The translations under genes were made by a program, and so were the position numbers. Shown piece by piece: positions 10,849-22,800 of a DNA stretch of 64,000 bases. The notes under the pieces were generated by a model. The model was not told the origin of the DNA. It did not search any database and worked only from the letters and a program-made list of their open reading frames with translations. The first letter of the stretch is position 1; every line of letters starts with the position of its first letter. The stretch is from NCBI GenBank assembly GCA_016748015.1, contig JAAOMT010000512.1, positions 716,719-780,718 of the forward strand. Reading direction: 5' to 3'. This stretch comes from Geosiphon pyriformis (Eukaryota > Glomeromycota > Glomeromycetes > Archaeosporales > Geosiphonaceae).

Positions 10849-11733
10849 TGTTACAGGTGATTATTTCTGCTGTTGAATTAAATAACAAACCTGTAACTTG
10901 GTGCTCAAAAGCTACTTCTGTTGAGGCTGTTCTGCAGGTGCTGTATCTGAAGGTTTTGATGGATCTGAAGGTTTTGGTTGAGTTCTTTGTATAATGGACA
11001 GAGATTCAATAGTGTCAATAGTAGAGATATTTTCCAAGAGTTTTCTTAATTTCTTTCTCAGCGTGGTGGCCAGATTTAGTCTGGCAGTTGTGTCCTTCTA
11101 GTAAGCTAGCCGATAATATATAAAAATCCTACCTGTATTTCTGGGTCTTTTACCAGGCTATCCTTGACGTCAATAACTCAGCACTTAATCGTTTATCAAT
11201 TAGTATATAACAACAAATCAAAATAAAATAAAGAAAAAAAAAATAAAAAGAAATAAAGAAAGCAAAGAAATAAGCCAAGGCAATTTGCAGATTAGTATCC
11301 CATCAATAGCCGTGATCAAGAGCTATTTTTTTAGCATGGTCAAGTATCAATTACTATCAACATGAAAGGTTGATAGTGGAGAAGTGGATGGAGATATAAA
11401 ATAATTATTTATTTGATGATTGTGTTTCTAGGCTAATGATTCTGTGGTATCGATTCTGTCTTTTCTGTTTCTAACACTACTACTATATATACATAATTGG
11501 GATTCCTCAATTCCTTAATTCTTTATGATAGAAATCCTAGAATTCTTGGAATCCTGCGATTCCTTTGAGAGGAATCCTGGAATTCTGGAATCCTGCAATT
11601 CCTCATTGGGAATCCTGAAATTCCTGGAATCCTGCAATTCCTGAGAGAAATCCTAAAATTTCACATTTACTATGCTTACTTCTGATTGCCTAATAATTAT
11701 GCTAATATATTTTCTATATTTCTATGAGTAACA
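10849..11733 (-). repeat. Element A 5' LTR
   Basis: 885 bp, collinear with 1542-2426 and with the same TGTTAC/GTAACA ends. It abuts the primer-binding site at 10848. A TATA-like run lies near 11483-11495. Differences from the other LTR are almost all C/T or A/G, with one clear T/G. Confidence 0.92.
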
Positions 11734-11737
11734 CCAG

Positions 11738-13086
11738 ATGAAAGAACTTGGATTCATACAAGAAACCAAGAGTGAATAAGCTTTTTCAGTTGTAGTGGTA
11801 TTCAAGAAAAGTGGAACCCTATGCTTCTGTGTTGACTACTGCCAATTAAATGCCATTACTATAAAAAACATATACACATTCCCCAAAATTGATGCAATGT
11901 TGGACCAATTCAAAGATGCTGCTTTTTTTTCAACTATTGATCTAACTGCTGAATTCTGGCAAGTAGAGATGAATCCAGAAAGCTGGAAGAAAACCATCTT
12001 CATCACCAAGTATGGCACCTATGAATTCACAGTCATGCTTTTTGGTCTCACCAATGCCCCTCCCACCTTTCAATGCTTAATGAATAAAATATTTAAATCA
12101 GTAAAAGAAAACTTTGTTTTGGTCTATCTGGACAATATAATGGTGTACTCAAAAACTTGAGATGAATATCTTGTACATTTGCAAAAGGTTTTTGATCTTC
12201 TCAGAAATGCAGGTCTTAAGATCAACCCGATCAAATCTTTCTTTGAAAGACAATCCACCCAATTCTTTGGTCATCTTATCACAAAAGATAAAATCTTTCC
12301 TGACCCAGCTAAGGTTGAAAAAGTCCAGAACATTAGACAACCAATGAATGTTCATGAACTATGCTCTTTCCTTGGTTTGGCTTCCTATTATCGCAAATTT
12401 GTCAAGGATTTTTCTAAAATAGCTGCTTCACTTAATCAGCTATTCAGAAAAAATGTCAACTACCATTGGAGCACACACCAACAAAAAGCTTTTGAAACTC
12501 TAAAGAAAAAACTAGTCACTGAACCAATTCTGAAGCAACCTGATCTAGATTAATCTTTCATCCTCCACACTGATGCATTTAGCTATAGACTTGGAGCTGT
12601 TCTATCTCAGAAAGCTAAAAATGGCAAAGAACATGCCATAGCATATGCCAGTAGAACTCTTTTACCAGCAGAGCAGAATTACTCAGTAACTGAACAAGAA
12701 TGCCTGACAGTAGTATGGACTACTAGTTATTGAAACAAATATCTTCTTGGTGCCAAATTCTTGGTAGTAACAGATCACCAAGCTTTGGTTTGGCTGCGCA
12801 ACAAAAAGAAGCTAGAACACAAAAGATTAACTCACTAGATACTCCACTGGGACAAATTCGACTATGATATTCAACATCGCAAAGGAGCTAATTATCAAAA
12901 CACCAATGTTCTCTCCAGACTTACTACCAAGTGACAGTACAACCACCTCAAACCAAACCAAACTAATTATTAGTAACTCTTTCACAAACAAACATGATAA
13001 TGGACTTGGACAATTACTCTGCCTTAATGGAATTTTTGAATAAAAGACAATATCCACTGGAATATAATTGACAGCAAAGAGAACAT
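11738..13086 (+). pseudogene. Element B reverse transcriptase and RNase H, 3' continuation
   Basis: The frame interrupted at 1541 resumes with MKELGFIQE. Recognisable RT blocks are KKSGTLCFCVDYCQLN, FFSTIDLTAEFWQVEM, VMLFGLTNAPPTFQ and LVYLDNIMVYSKT. The active-site box is YLDN, with the second catalytic Asp changed to Asn. The thumb (FFGHLITKDKIFPDP) and FLGLASYYRKF follow. RNase H starts near 12556 ([43 protein letters not shown]). Stops occur at about 11777, 12158, 12551, 12733 and 12836, most explainable as CAA/CAG/CGA/TGG changed to stop. The frame shifts between here and the integrase. Not functional. Confidence 0.85.
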
Positions 13087-14190
13087 TTGCACAAACAATC
13101 AAAATTTTATTTGATTTACCAGAACCAGTTATACAAAAGAAATAGAAAAGATCCTGACCATCCCCAGAGAGTCATAAGATTTGAAGAAAAAGAAATTGTG
13201 ATCTACAATATGTACACTAATCCATTAGCTGGACACTTTGAAAAAACAAAAACAATTCAGAAAACTTTAGCTCGCTATTATTGGCCTACCTTGGGAAAAG
13301 ACATTGCTGAATACATTAAAATCTGTAATACCTGCCAAAGAAGAGGAAAATCCAATCACAAAGAAGATATCCATCCAATCTCTGTTGGTCAACTATTTGA
13401 CAAAATTGGTATAGATGTTGTTGGACTTTTAACAGTAACTCTTGATGGCAACAGATACATCATCACAGCTACCAATTATCTTACAAAGTGGATAGAAGCA
13501 AAAGTTACCCCAGATCAAACAGCAGTCTCAATAACTAATTTCATTTATGAAGATATTATTTGTTACTATGGCTGCCCCAAAGAACTATTATTTGATAGAG
13601 GAAGAGCTTTTTTTAGTACACTGGTTGAAGAACTTTATAGAAAAATGGGAATACATTACAAACTTTCTTCTTTTTATCACCCCTAAACAAATAGTCTAGT
13701 AAAACGTTTCAATAGAACACTGTGTAAAGCCCTAGCCAAAACAAGTGAAGAAACAAACTTATGGGACAAAGTACTGCCTTCAGCTTTGTTTGCTTATAAA
13801 ACTGTGAATCATGACATAACAAGTTATAAACTTTTTTATCTGCTTTATGGATAAATGACAACACTACCAATAAAAACTAATATTGAGACAATACCCTTTG
13901 AAGAGATTACAATAGGGAATTACAAAGACATTTTGCAAAGGAGACTTGGTACCATTCTTGACTCACTTGTAAAAGCACAAATAATTGCCTTTAAAAAGAT
14001 AAAACAGTTCCAAAAAAAGCTTAAAAAGAAGAAAACTTATAAAACACTTTCTTTAAATGTTGGTAACTTAGTTTTGAAATACCACTCAGACAGAGACAAT
14101 GTCTATGGTAATAAATTCTCTAACCAGTGGAAAGGTCTCTTTATAGTCAACAAAGTTTTGAACAATGGTTCTTATATTCTTCAAGATTAA
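13087..14190 (+). pseudogene. Element B integrase, broken
   Basis: The HHCC region is present (GHFEKTKTIQ, CNTC). The rve core has D in IGIDVVG and D in LLFDRGRAFF. The third acid is Lys (NSLVKRFNRTL instead of the family's VERF), a GAA-to-AAA type change. TAA at 13684 replaces the conserved Gln of the YHPQT block (CAA to TAA). A second stop lies near 13852. The C-terminal open piece 13855-14190 holds a basic tract (KKLKKKKTYK) and SNQWKGLFIVNKVLNNGSYIL, the GPY/F-like module. No chromodomain is seen. Confidence 0.82.
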
Positions 14191-14354
14191 TCCAGAACAA
14201 TCTTTAATGATTGTTTTGTTCATGGCATGTGACTCAAAAAATATCACAAACGACTTGATTGGTTACCAGTTGTGGTAATACCAACCCAAATGATTAGCAA
14301 AAACCAAGTATAAATAAATGCACCATTTCCAAAACAGAGATATCTTCAATTGAC

Positions 14355-14920
14355 ATGAACAATTATTTTCTGGATCAAAACATTCAAAACATTTTCTATA
14401 ATCTCCATGAGTATTGAATCAAAAACTATCCAAATGCTACTCTGACTATTAGAAAACAGACCACAATAACTGACAACAGTAGAACTCATACTGTTATCAG
14501 ACCAAAAAAAACAACTACCAGAAAAAAAAAATTGGTAGCAAAATGAATAAGTATCTATTAGAAAACATAACAGCAGCAATACTTGTACCTTCCACCACAA
14601 TTGGAAAAATGATTAAAGAAATCTTGCCCATAGACAAAAATTTGTCATATAAAAAACAACTAAAGCTCTATAGTTGTCTTGGTAAAATCATAGAAGACAT
14701 GAAGCTTATAAAGAAAACAACTTCTGAGATACAAGTGGAAATTTTGGGCATTATGCAGTTGGATATCCCAAGAGTTTTGACTATTGCCAGAAGAGCCAAA
14801 ACTCTTATACAAAGTTTTGGTCTCTTGGATACAAAGCTCATTTCGCCTCAAGTACTATACACTTTATCCACAAAAGACTTTAACAAACTAGTTAATTTTA
14901 AGTTAGATAAAACCCTTTAA
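14355..14920 (+). pseudogene. Element B 3' ORF of unknown function
   Basis: After integrase, a start at 14355 (MNNYFLDQNIQNIFYNL) gives a short broken frame. A 125-codon open piece in another frame covers 14543-14920 (MNKYLLENITAAILV, KMIKEILPIDK, LTIARRAKTLIQ). It is helix-rich, with no membrane segment or known motif. It occupies the same place as the post-integrase ORFs of A and C, but I see no clear sequence match to them. Confidence 0.4.
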
Positions 14921-14976
14921 TTAGAATATCTCATAAATAGTTTGATTTTGCCAAAGCTTAATCTCTTTAGAGAGGA

Positions 14977-15310
14977 TGATATTATGGTTGAAACTCATAG
15001 TTTTTATTAGTTATTACATGTATTAGCCACTAATATCATATAATTAACCAACCTATTTTTAGATAGTAATCATTGACTTAATTATTGAGCTGGTTATTGA
15101 CCACTTTTCATAGCTATATAAGCAATGAGTCTCTTAGCTATAGAAAAGTATGTTCTCAACAATCAAAAAAATATAATAAAACAACTTTCATCTCAAATAT
15201 TCTCTTATTGCTAATTTCTTTTTCTCTACTTTTAAGTATCTGAACATCTTTTGGATAAAAGATCTCTTGTTGGTGTTTATCTGCCTTTTCCTAAAACAAT
15301 TAAACAAAGT
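14977..15310 (+). repeat. Probable 3' LTR of element B (ends uncertain)
   Basis: A purine run AGAGAGGA (14969-14976) resembles a polypurine tract and is followed by TG at 14977. Downstream are a TATA-like CTATATAAG near 15113 and an AATAAAAC signal near 15173, the layout of a short LTR. The partner LTR is outside the window, so the right end is a guess. Confidence 0.4.
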
Positions 15311-15599
15311 ATTTGAAGATTATTAAATAAAACATGACTGAAGAGCACATTTGATACTTGATATTGAATTTTAAGAGCACTGATGTGAGGCATAGAATTA
15401 TACCAAGTGTGATTATTTGTTGACAGTATGGACTATTTCTCTACCTTCAGATTCCCTGGTTACCTTTGAAAAGTATAACAACTGAGATATTTTATGAGAC
15501 TGATCTCGCACATTGAATCCATACTTATTCAATTCACTCTTTAAAGTTGAATTTTTCTTTGATTATTTCCATCACCCTACAATTCTGTTTTCCTTTGCT
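15311..15599. other. Spacer between element B and LINE copy 1
   Basis: About 290 bp of moderately AT-rich sequence. No ORF, RNA gene or repeat match was recognised. Part of it may still be LTR. Confidence 0.4.
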
Positions 15600-18500
15600 A
15601 TCTGTTAGCTTGTTACTCCAATCTGTAATAGTATTAAAAGAAGCTATAGTACAATTTACCAATACAGTGTTTTTTAAATATTAATATAGTGTATATAATT
15701 GTTTAAAAAACAAACAATTATCAAAAATTTTCAAGTTAGAGCTGCTTATTGTAAAGATTATAAATAAATAAGGCTTTAGAAATCTATTAGGATTGATTGT
15801 CTTGCTAAAATTTGATTAATTATTAATAGTATTGAGATGTTTAAGATTGCTAGTATGATTTTTAATAATATGTGTTTAACAGATATTATTAAGTATTTGT
15901 TAAAAGTCAGAAAAAAGTATTAAAAATCCAAGTATTTTAAATTTAAAATGTCTAAGACTATGGCTATTTGGAATGCAATTAAATGATGTATAAAAAATTT
16001 TTACTCTAACAAAAAAAAAATAATAAAAAGTGTTTTAGAACAATCTTTTTGCAAAGTTGTTTTGAATCATTTGTAGTTAAAGATAAATTGGTTGTAAAGT
16101 CTAATGAAATAAAGCTTAAAGTTGATGAAACTATAGAAAAGTGGACAAAAAAACAGTCTATATCTTTAAGATTGTCTGAACTTTGATTTTATCAATATAT
16201 GTTTTTAAATTATGTTGATTATGATGCTTTTTCTGGTGTAATAAAAAAGATGATATGGAAAAGCTGGCTTTGGTGGTTGATGATTTACTAAGTGATAAGA
16301 CTACTAAATTGTCAGAAATTTTAAATAAGTTATAAAAAAATTGTGATAATAAAGTATTGAAATGTTTCTTAAGATTATTAAATTTGTATTAAATTTTGGA
16401 TATAGTTTTAGTTTCTTAAAAGAAAGCATGGTTTTCAATAATTCCCAAACTTTATGAATAAAATAACATTTTAATAAATACTTAACTTATTACATTAATT
16501 AAAACAGCTAAAAAAATTCTGTCAAAAATTTTCTTTGATCAGATATTTTCAACATGTAGCAAATTTAATGTGCTTTGCAGTAATAATTTTTTTTGGTATT
16601 AAAGAGTATTTCAACTCAGTTATCTATTTTTACTATTAATTTGGTTGTTAAAGATGTATTAAAAAAAATAAAAAACTTTAATTGGTTTTGCAAAATATGT
16701 ACAAGATTTATAATTTAGTAAGATAATATTATTTAAAGACTAATTTGTAATGTATTAAGATATACAGCCAGTTTATTGAGTTTTTTGTCAATATATATAA
16801 GAATTAAATCAATAAAGTGATAACTGATTTTGAATTCTAAAATAGTTATAGAATATATAATGAATTAGATCAAGATAAAATTTTCTTTCTTTTTTTCTAA
16901 AGAATTTTTTATAATCTACTTTTGTGTAAAGTTAAGAGACATAAACACTTGTGTGAATACCAAATTGATACAAGGTTTGTGGTCAGAATTGGCAGAATTG
17001 AGGTTATTAAAAAAATATTATTTTTTGTTGCTAATGTCTTTGTTAATAACATAATTTAGGTTGAAAATTGTCAAGTTTTTACTTAATATATTTTAAACAT
17101 TGCTAGTGAATTCTTTAATGTCAATAACATTTCAATTAATAATGAAAAAACAGTGGCTATTTTAATTAATCAGAGTATTAAGACTACTTTATTAATAATT
17201 AGTGGTTTGCCAATTTTAATTGCTAAATAAAATGAATTGCACAAATATCTAAAAAAATTTTTGTTAACTAAAGATCTCTTTAAACCTAGTTTGGTTTAAG
17301 CTCATACTAATGTCAGATTTTTTTCTAATGTGATATTAAGGAAAATAATTACAGATAAACAATTTTCTTATTTAGTTTTAGCTGTTTTATAGCTTATAGT
17401 TAGCTATTAGTCATAGTTTAGTTTTGTTTTGTTGAGTGTATATTATAGATAAGATATAATGATCAAAAGAAGTCTTAAAGCCAAGACCAGTTTGTCATGT
17501 AATTTTCTCAGTAAGACTTTATATCATCTATCTTTGTATAAGCTAAAACCTTTTAAGCAAGTGCAGTTTAAAAAAAAATGGCTTTTTTAATTGTTTTTTT
17601 TAATGTATTAAGCATTTTTGGACATTTGTTTAAAAATAAGTTCTTGAATTTACAGATTTTGAGATGGTTTTTTTTGAACTTTTTGCAGTTTCTTGTCAAG
17701 TTGTGTGTTAGTTTAATAAACAATTTTTTGGCTAAGATGATAAAAATTTTTTTGGACAATGATCTATTTTTGGAGAATAATTTGCCTAATACATTTTGTG
17801 ATTTTAGTAAATTTTTAATGTTGAATATTTTAAAAAAATTTCTGTATTATAGCTCTGTTCTTTTTTTGAAGCAGTTTGAAGTTGCTTTTAATAACAGACT
17901 TTTGAATAAAAAAAAAATATAATAAGTTGGAAAACTTTTCATTGATAGAAAAAATTGAATCTAAAAAATTTTGTGCCTTATTGATTTAAGTTAGTATTTG
18001 AATTTTTGGTTAATAAGAGTTCTTTAGTGGTTGATTTTGCTAATACTAATAGTTTACTTAGTTTGAATATTTTGAAATCTAAAGAGTTTTTTAATATGTA
18101 GAAAGACTTGTTTAAGATTTGATCTGATTCTATTGAAGTTTATATAAACAGTTCTTTAAAATGTGTTAGTTTTATTAAAGTTGTTAGTAAAGTAACTGCA
18201 TACTTTCTGGCCTTGAATATAAGTATTGATGTTAAGATACATGGTTTTTTATTCTTTACAATAACTGAGTTACAAACTATTACACTGTTTTTAAAATGTG
18301 TTCTGTCTTTTTATATAGTGGTTTTATATCTGGATAGCCAATTTGTTATTGATGTATGTATTTTTGAAGTTTTTTTACCATACTAAACTTCTATAATCAG
18401 TGCTAAATAGAAAAAAACCATATTGTTAATCTTATTAAGAACAAAAATCTTTCTATTACATAAGAAAAAATTAAAAGTTATTTAAGTATTCTGAACAATA

Positions 18501-19560
18501 TTTGAGCTGATATAATAATAAATAAGACTGTCTGCTTTTTTTTTCTCTGCTGATTGGAATTTGAAAATTTTTTTTGGTGACTAAAAATACAGCTGTGTTT
18601 AGCAATATTTGTTATTTTGTTCATAATTTACACAGATTTGTTTGTTGTGCTTAATAAAAAATTAGTTCTAAGTATAATGTAATTTTGAGTGTACTGATTA
18701 GAAAAGTGGATTGGCTGGTTACTACAAAGGTCTAGCATTTTGACTTCTATATGCTTTCTGAGTTTATTAATAAAAAGTCTGCAAATTTACACACATATTT
18801 AATAAAAACTATATATAAACAATTACCAGTAGCAGTTAAAAAAAAATTATATAATAAGATATATTATAATATGTTATGTTTGCTGTATAGTAAGGTAGAA
18901 TTATCTGACCTTGTTTTTATTTATGCTGAAAATGGCAGTATTTGGAAGAATATTTTGGTGGAAGTTTTTAAAAAATGAATTTTTTTGGTAAGTGTTTACT
19001 GCCTATTTTTTTCTACTGTTTTGCATATGTTTTCTTAGTGTTCATTAAATATGAATTTGTATATAACAATTTGCAAGAGATTTGTGTTAAAAAACTGATA
19101 TGTCAAAGCTGCCACAATTTTTAATAAGAAAATAAAAATGGCTTCTGCTTTTGTTGGATATGTAAAATATTTAGTAAAACTACATTAAACAAAGATATGA
19201 TTTGTAAAATCAAAACATAAAGTGAATATAAAAAAAGCTAGAATAATCAAAAATAGCAGTGTGTTTTAGATTTGTCTTATTGTATAATATCTATGTTATC
19301 AAATAAGATGATTTAGTTGCTTGATATAATAAAGTTTTTTGTAATTAGTTTTAGTAAATGTATATAATACTCTTTTTTTTTTGGTTTAGATAGAAATATG
19401 TATATTAGTATAAATATTTAATATTGTTTTGTTTGGTTTAAATGACTAGTTATATGTAGTAAAAGCATGAACTATATCTAGTTTGAGCCACTTAGTTTGG
19501 TTCTATATACTAAATAGCAATTAGACTTTATTCATTAAATGTTTAATAAAAAAAATATAT
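15600..19560 (+). mobile_element. LINE copy 1: 5'-truncated, strongly AT-mutated
   Basis: The translation aligns, with many stops and indels, to ORF2 of the LINE at 39667-46575. From about 16380 the stretch FSIIPKLYE, IKTAKKILSKIFFDQ and FNVLCSNNF matches that copy's IIPKPYEWK, IKTACKILFKILSDR and FNVLHEDNF. Later pieces match its region after RT. The open frame 17578-17922 is one such fragment, not a gene. The 3' end carries a matching UTR (GTTTAATAAA tail near 19540, compare 46550). Sequence before mid-ORF2 is missing. The base composition is far more AT-rich than in the young copy. Confidence 0.75.
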
Positions 19561-19899
19561 TTGTTTTAATAATAACTTTTTAAAATTATTAAATTTTAAT
19601 ATTTAATTAAATATAAATAATATTATTAAATAATTAAATAATATATTAATTGTTTTTATGTACTTTTTATATATAGTTAAATATAAATTTAGTTAAAACT
19701 AAATTATATTAATTTACAAAAAAAAACTATTTAAAAACATTTATTTTTGTATAATTATCCAATTATTATTACTAAAAACCAAATTAATTAATTATATTTG
19801 TATTAAATTTAATATTAAAAATTTATAAAAAAAATTTCTTTTTCTCTTTTATTCCAAATTTCCAAAAAAAAGTTTAAATTTTTGAATAAAGTTTTTTTG
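19561..19899. other. Very AT-rich spacer between LINE copies
   Basis: Mostly A and T with short homopolymers; no gene or RNA recognised. The left part is probably the A/T-rich tail of LINE copy 1. Confidence 0.5.
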
Positions 19900-22800
19900 T
19901 TTTATTATTGCTTATCTCAATATTTTTCAAATATTAAATTTTTTGTTATTAAACTGGCTGCCACTATAAATGGTTTTGAAACTAGAAAAAAGTCAGCCAG
20001 AGTTATGACTTCAGACTTTGTTAATAAGAACTTGGCTTAAAAACAAAAGTTATTACTTGGTAATATTAAATATTCTGGTAATAAAGCAAATTTAAGTTTT
20101 AAAATTTTAAAACACATTGCTAACCAGTTTGCTAGAATAGATGTAAATGATAATGCAAATAGTAAAAGTGAAACCTAATTTAATTCAAAAATAAATACAC
20201 CTACAGTTAAATAGATCAACATTGGTTTTTTAATTGGCTTTTTGAACTATAATATAAATAACAATAATGAAGTTTCTTTTTTTTTCTGTTTTTATGTTTC
20301 TTTGAATAAAAAGTAAATTGATTCTAAAATTATAAAGAAACAGTTTAAGGTGGCTGTTAAAAAATTTTTGCATTGGATATTAATTTTTTAATCATAAAAG
20401 AAAAATTGGCAACAGCAAAAACTTAGTTAATTAGAAAAATATTTTTATTTATTAATGGTTTTGAGGGGCCATTACTCCCTCAAATTTTGAAAAAATCATC
20501 AGATCAAGATTTATATCAAAGAAAAACATAAAAAAGACTATATTATTGGCCAGAAAAAAAGACATTATAATAAACAATAATTTTAAAAAACAAAAAATTC
20601 ATTTAGATTAGACTGTAGTGATAAAAAAAATTCTCATAAATATGTCAAAGGAAATAATTATTACAGCTCTTTTCAAGTTTGGTTAAGTAATGTTAATTCA
20701 ATTACAATTGATCAGACTATAGCAGAAAACTGTAGTAGAGTTTGCCAAATTAAGTCAAATAGATTAATTGGCAGCAAAGTATTTGTTTTTAATTGGAAAA
20801 AATTCAGTGCATATAGCTAAGACTGTAAGGAACCACAAAACTTAGATGTTTAAAAATTGTTTTAAAGTGCTTTTGTTTATCTTGTTTGTAAGAATAACTG
20901 TTTATGATCTAAGCAATATGTCAAAGAGGACTGATAAGAAAACTTGTATTATTAATTACTTACTTAATATTGGCAACCAAGTTTGCTGTACTGTAATTGA
21001 TTTTGAGTTAGATAAAAAGCTGGAATCTGTTTTTTACACAGAGCCAATTTTTGGTGGTATAAAATTTTTATGGACTAGAATAAATTTTGTTTAATGTAAA
21101 AAATATGGCTGTTTTGAATATTTTGTTTTAGAATATAATACATCTGATGACTTAGCTTTTCTTTCTATAAAAGTATTGAAAAGTTTGTTTTAAATAAGAA
21201 TTATTTTCAGCTTGCCAAATTGTATGCCAAAAAAGATGTTCTTATTTTTTGTTCTGCTGTCTTTGATAACAAATCTTGGATTTAGGTGGTTTTATTTGCT
21301 GCTTTTACTGAAGACTTTTTTTTGGTTCTGGTTTTGGTTTTGGATTGTGTTTTTTAGAATCTTTGTATACTAACAAAGCTTTTTTGGTTCTTAATAATAA
21401 TTCATTGTTTGTTGCTTATTTGGTCTTTTTGAAATGCTTTTTGGAGCTGTTGACTAATCCGATGTCTAGCATTATACACAGATTTAACAATATAGATTTA
21501 GTGTCTTTGCCTTTACATTTTTTTTTCATAACTTAACAAATTCAATAAATTTTGGTTTGGTTTTAAATTCGGATATGGTATTGAATAGTTTGAATGTTCT
21601 ACTACTATTTTCTTCTTTGGTTATTGCTGAAACTTCAATCTTAAATCTAAGTAATTCAAAAATCTTGATCACTAAAGTGGGCAGTCTGAAATCAAAATTG
21701 GTGGCTCTTAAAACTTTTGTTGATTTAGTTCTGGTGAAATTAAATTAGTTGTATACTAGTTTAGGTTTTTTGGTATGTTTTTTGTTTTAATAAGTAATTT
21801 GGTTTAGAAAATTGCTACATATAATGCCTATAACATTAATGTTCTGGCTAAATAAAAGAATATTATATGTTGACATGTAAATTCAGGTAATAAGATTTCA
21901 ATTATTACAGAAACAAAATTAAGATTTAATATTAAGCTTTGAATAATAAACAAATTTAATAGAGTATGAATTTTCATGTCTGAATTGAATAAAAGTTTTC
22001 TTAGTACTGAAGTGGCCATTATTATAAACAATTTTTTAGTCTGACATGTTTCTAAAATAAAAGAGATTTCTGGTTAAATTGTTTTAGTAAAACTTTTGTT
22101 TAAGAAAAAGTTGTTAATTAAGATTTTAAAGTTGTATACTGGTACTTTTGCTGAAACTAAATTTGGTCAGACATTGAATGTTAATTCTTTTATTACCAAA
22201 GCAGTTAATTTTAGTACTTTTGTGGTGTTGAGTAGAGATTTTAATGAAAATAGTTCAAAAAAGAGTGCAAATTTTAGGTTTTATGTGAGCTTGAATTTAA
22301 CTAACTTATTTAATGGATATTTGTTAATCAAAGCTCTTACTTAAGACAATTTTAAAAGGATTAAAAAAATTATTGATTTTATTTTTGTGATCCAAAATCT
22401 GGTATTTAATCAACAATATATTAATTAATACAAATAAGACAGTTATCATTTCTATCAACCAAAAAGCCAAAGAGACTTTGCTATCTATTAGTAATTTAAA
22501 AATTTTAATAACCAAGAAAAGTAAGTCTTATAGATATTTAGAGATTTTTTGTCAACCAATAGTCTGTTCAAGTTAAGCTTAGCCAAAGCTTATTCAAATA
22601 TTAAATTCTTTTTAAATGTGATTTTAAGAAAAGCTATTATTAAGAAACAATTTTTGTATCTGGTATCTGTTGTTTTGCAGTCTATAATTAATTATAAATT
22701 ATAGTTTAGTTGTATTTCAAGGAGTGTTTGTAAGAAATAAAACAAAATACTAAGAAATAGATTAAAACTCAAGACTAATCTGCTTAAGAATTTTCCAGAT

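Larger units (their letters stand above)
1542..11733 (-). mobile_element. Element A: full-length Ty3/gypsy LTR retrotransposon with dUTPase domain
   Basis: This is a 10.2-kb element read right to left: 5' LTR (10849-11733), primer-binding site, gag with zinc knuckle, protease, Cys-rich region, dUTPase plus beta-rich domain, RT/RNase H, integrase, extra 3' ORF, 3' LTR (1542-2426). Both LTRs begin TGTTAC and end GTAACA as written on the + strand and are 885 bp each. Differences between them are a few percent by eye and nearly all transitions. The element sits inside the pol gene of element B. Flanking 4-mers are CTGG (1538-1541) and CCAG (11734-11737), which fits a 4-bp target duplication with two transitions, and removal of the element restores B's frame. 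Gene order and the integrase without a chromodomain place it in Ty3/gypsy. Confidence 0.9.

Noticed and set aside
17578-17922. 114-codon Phe/Leu-rich open frame, possible membrane protein
   Set aside because: It lies inside LINE copy 1, collinear with decayed ORF2; the hydrophobic look comes from AT-biased codons.
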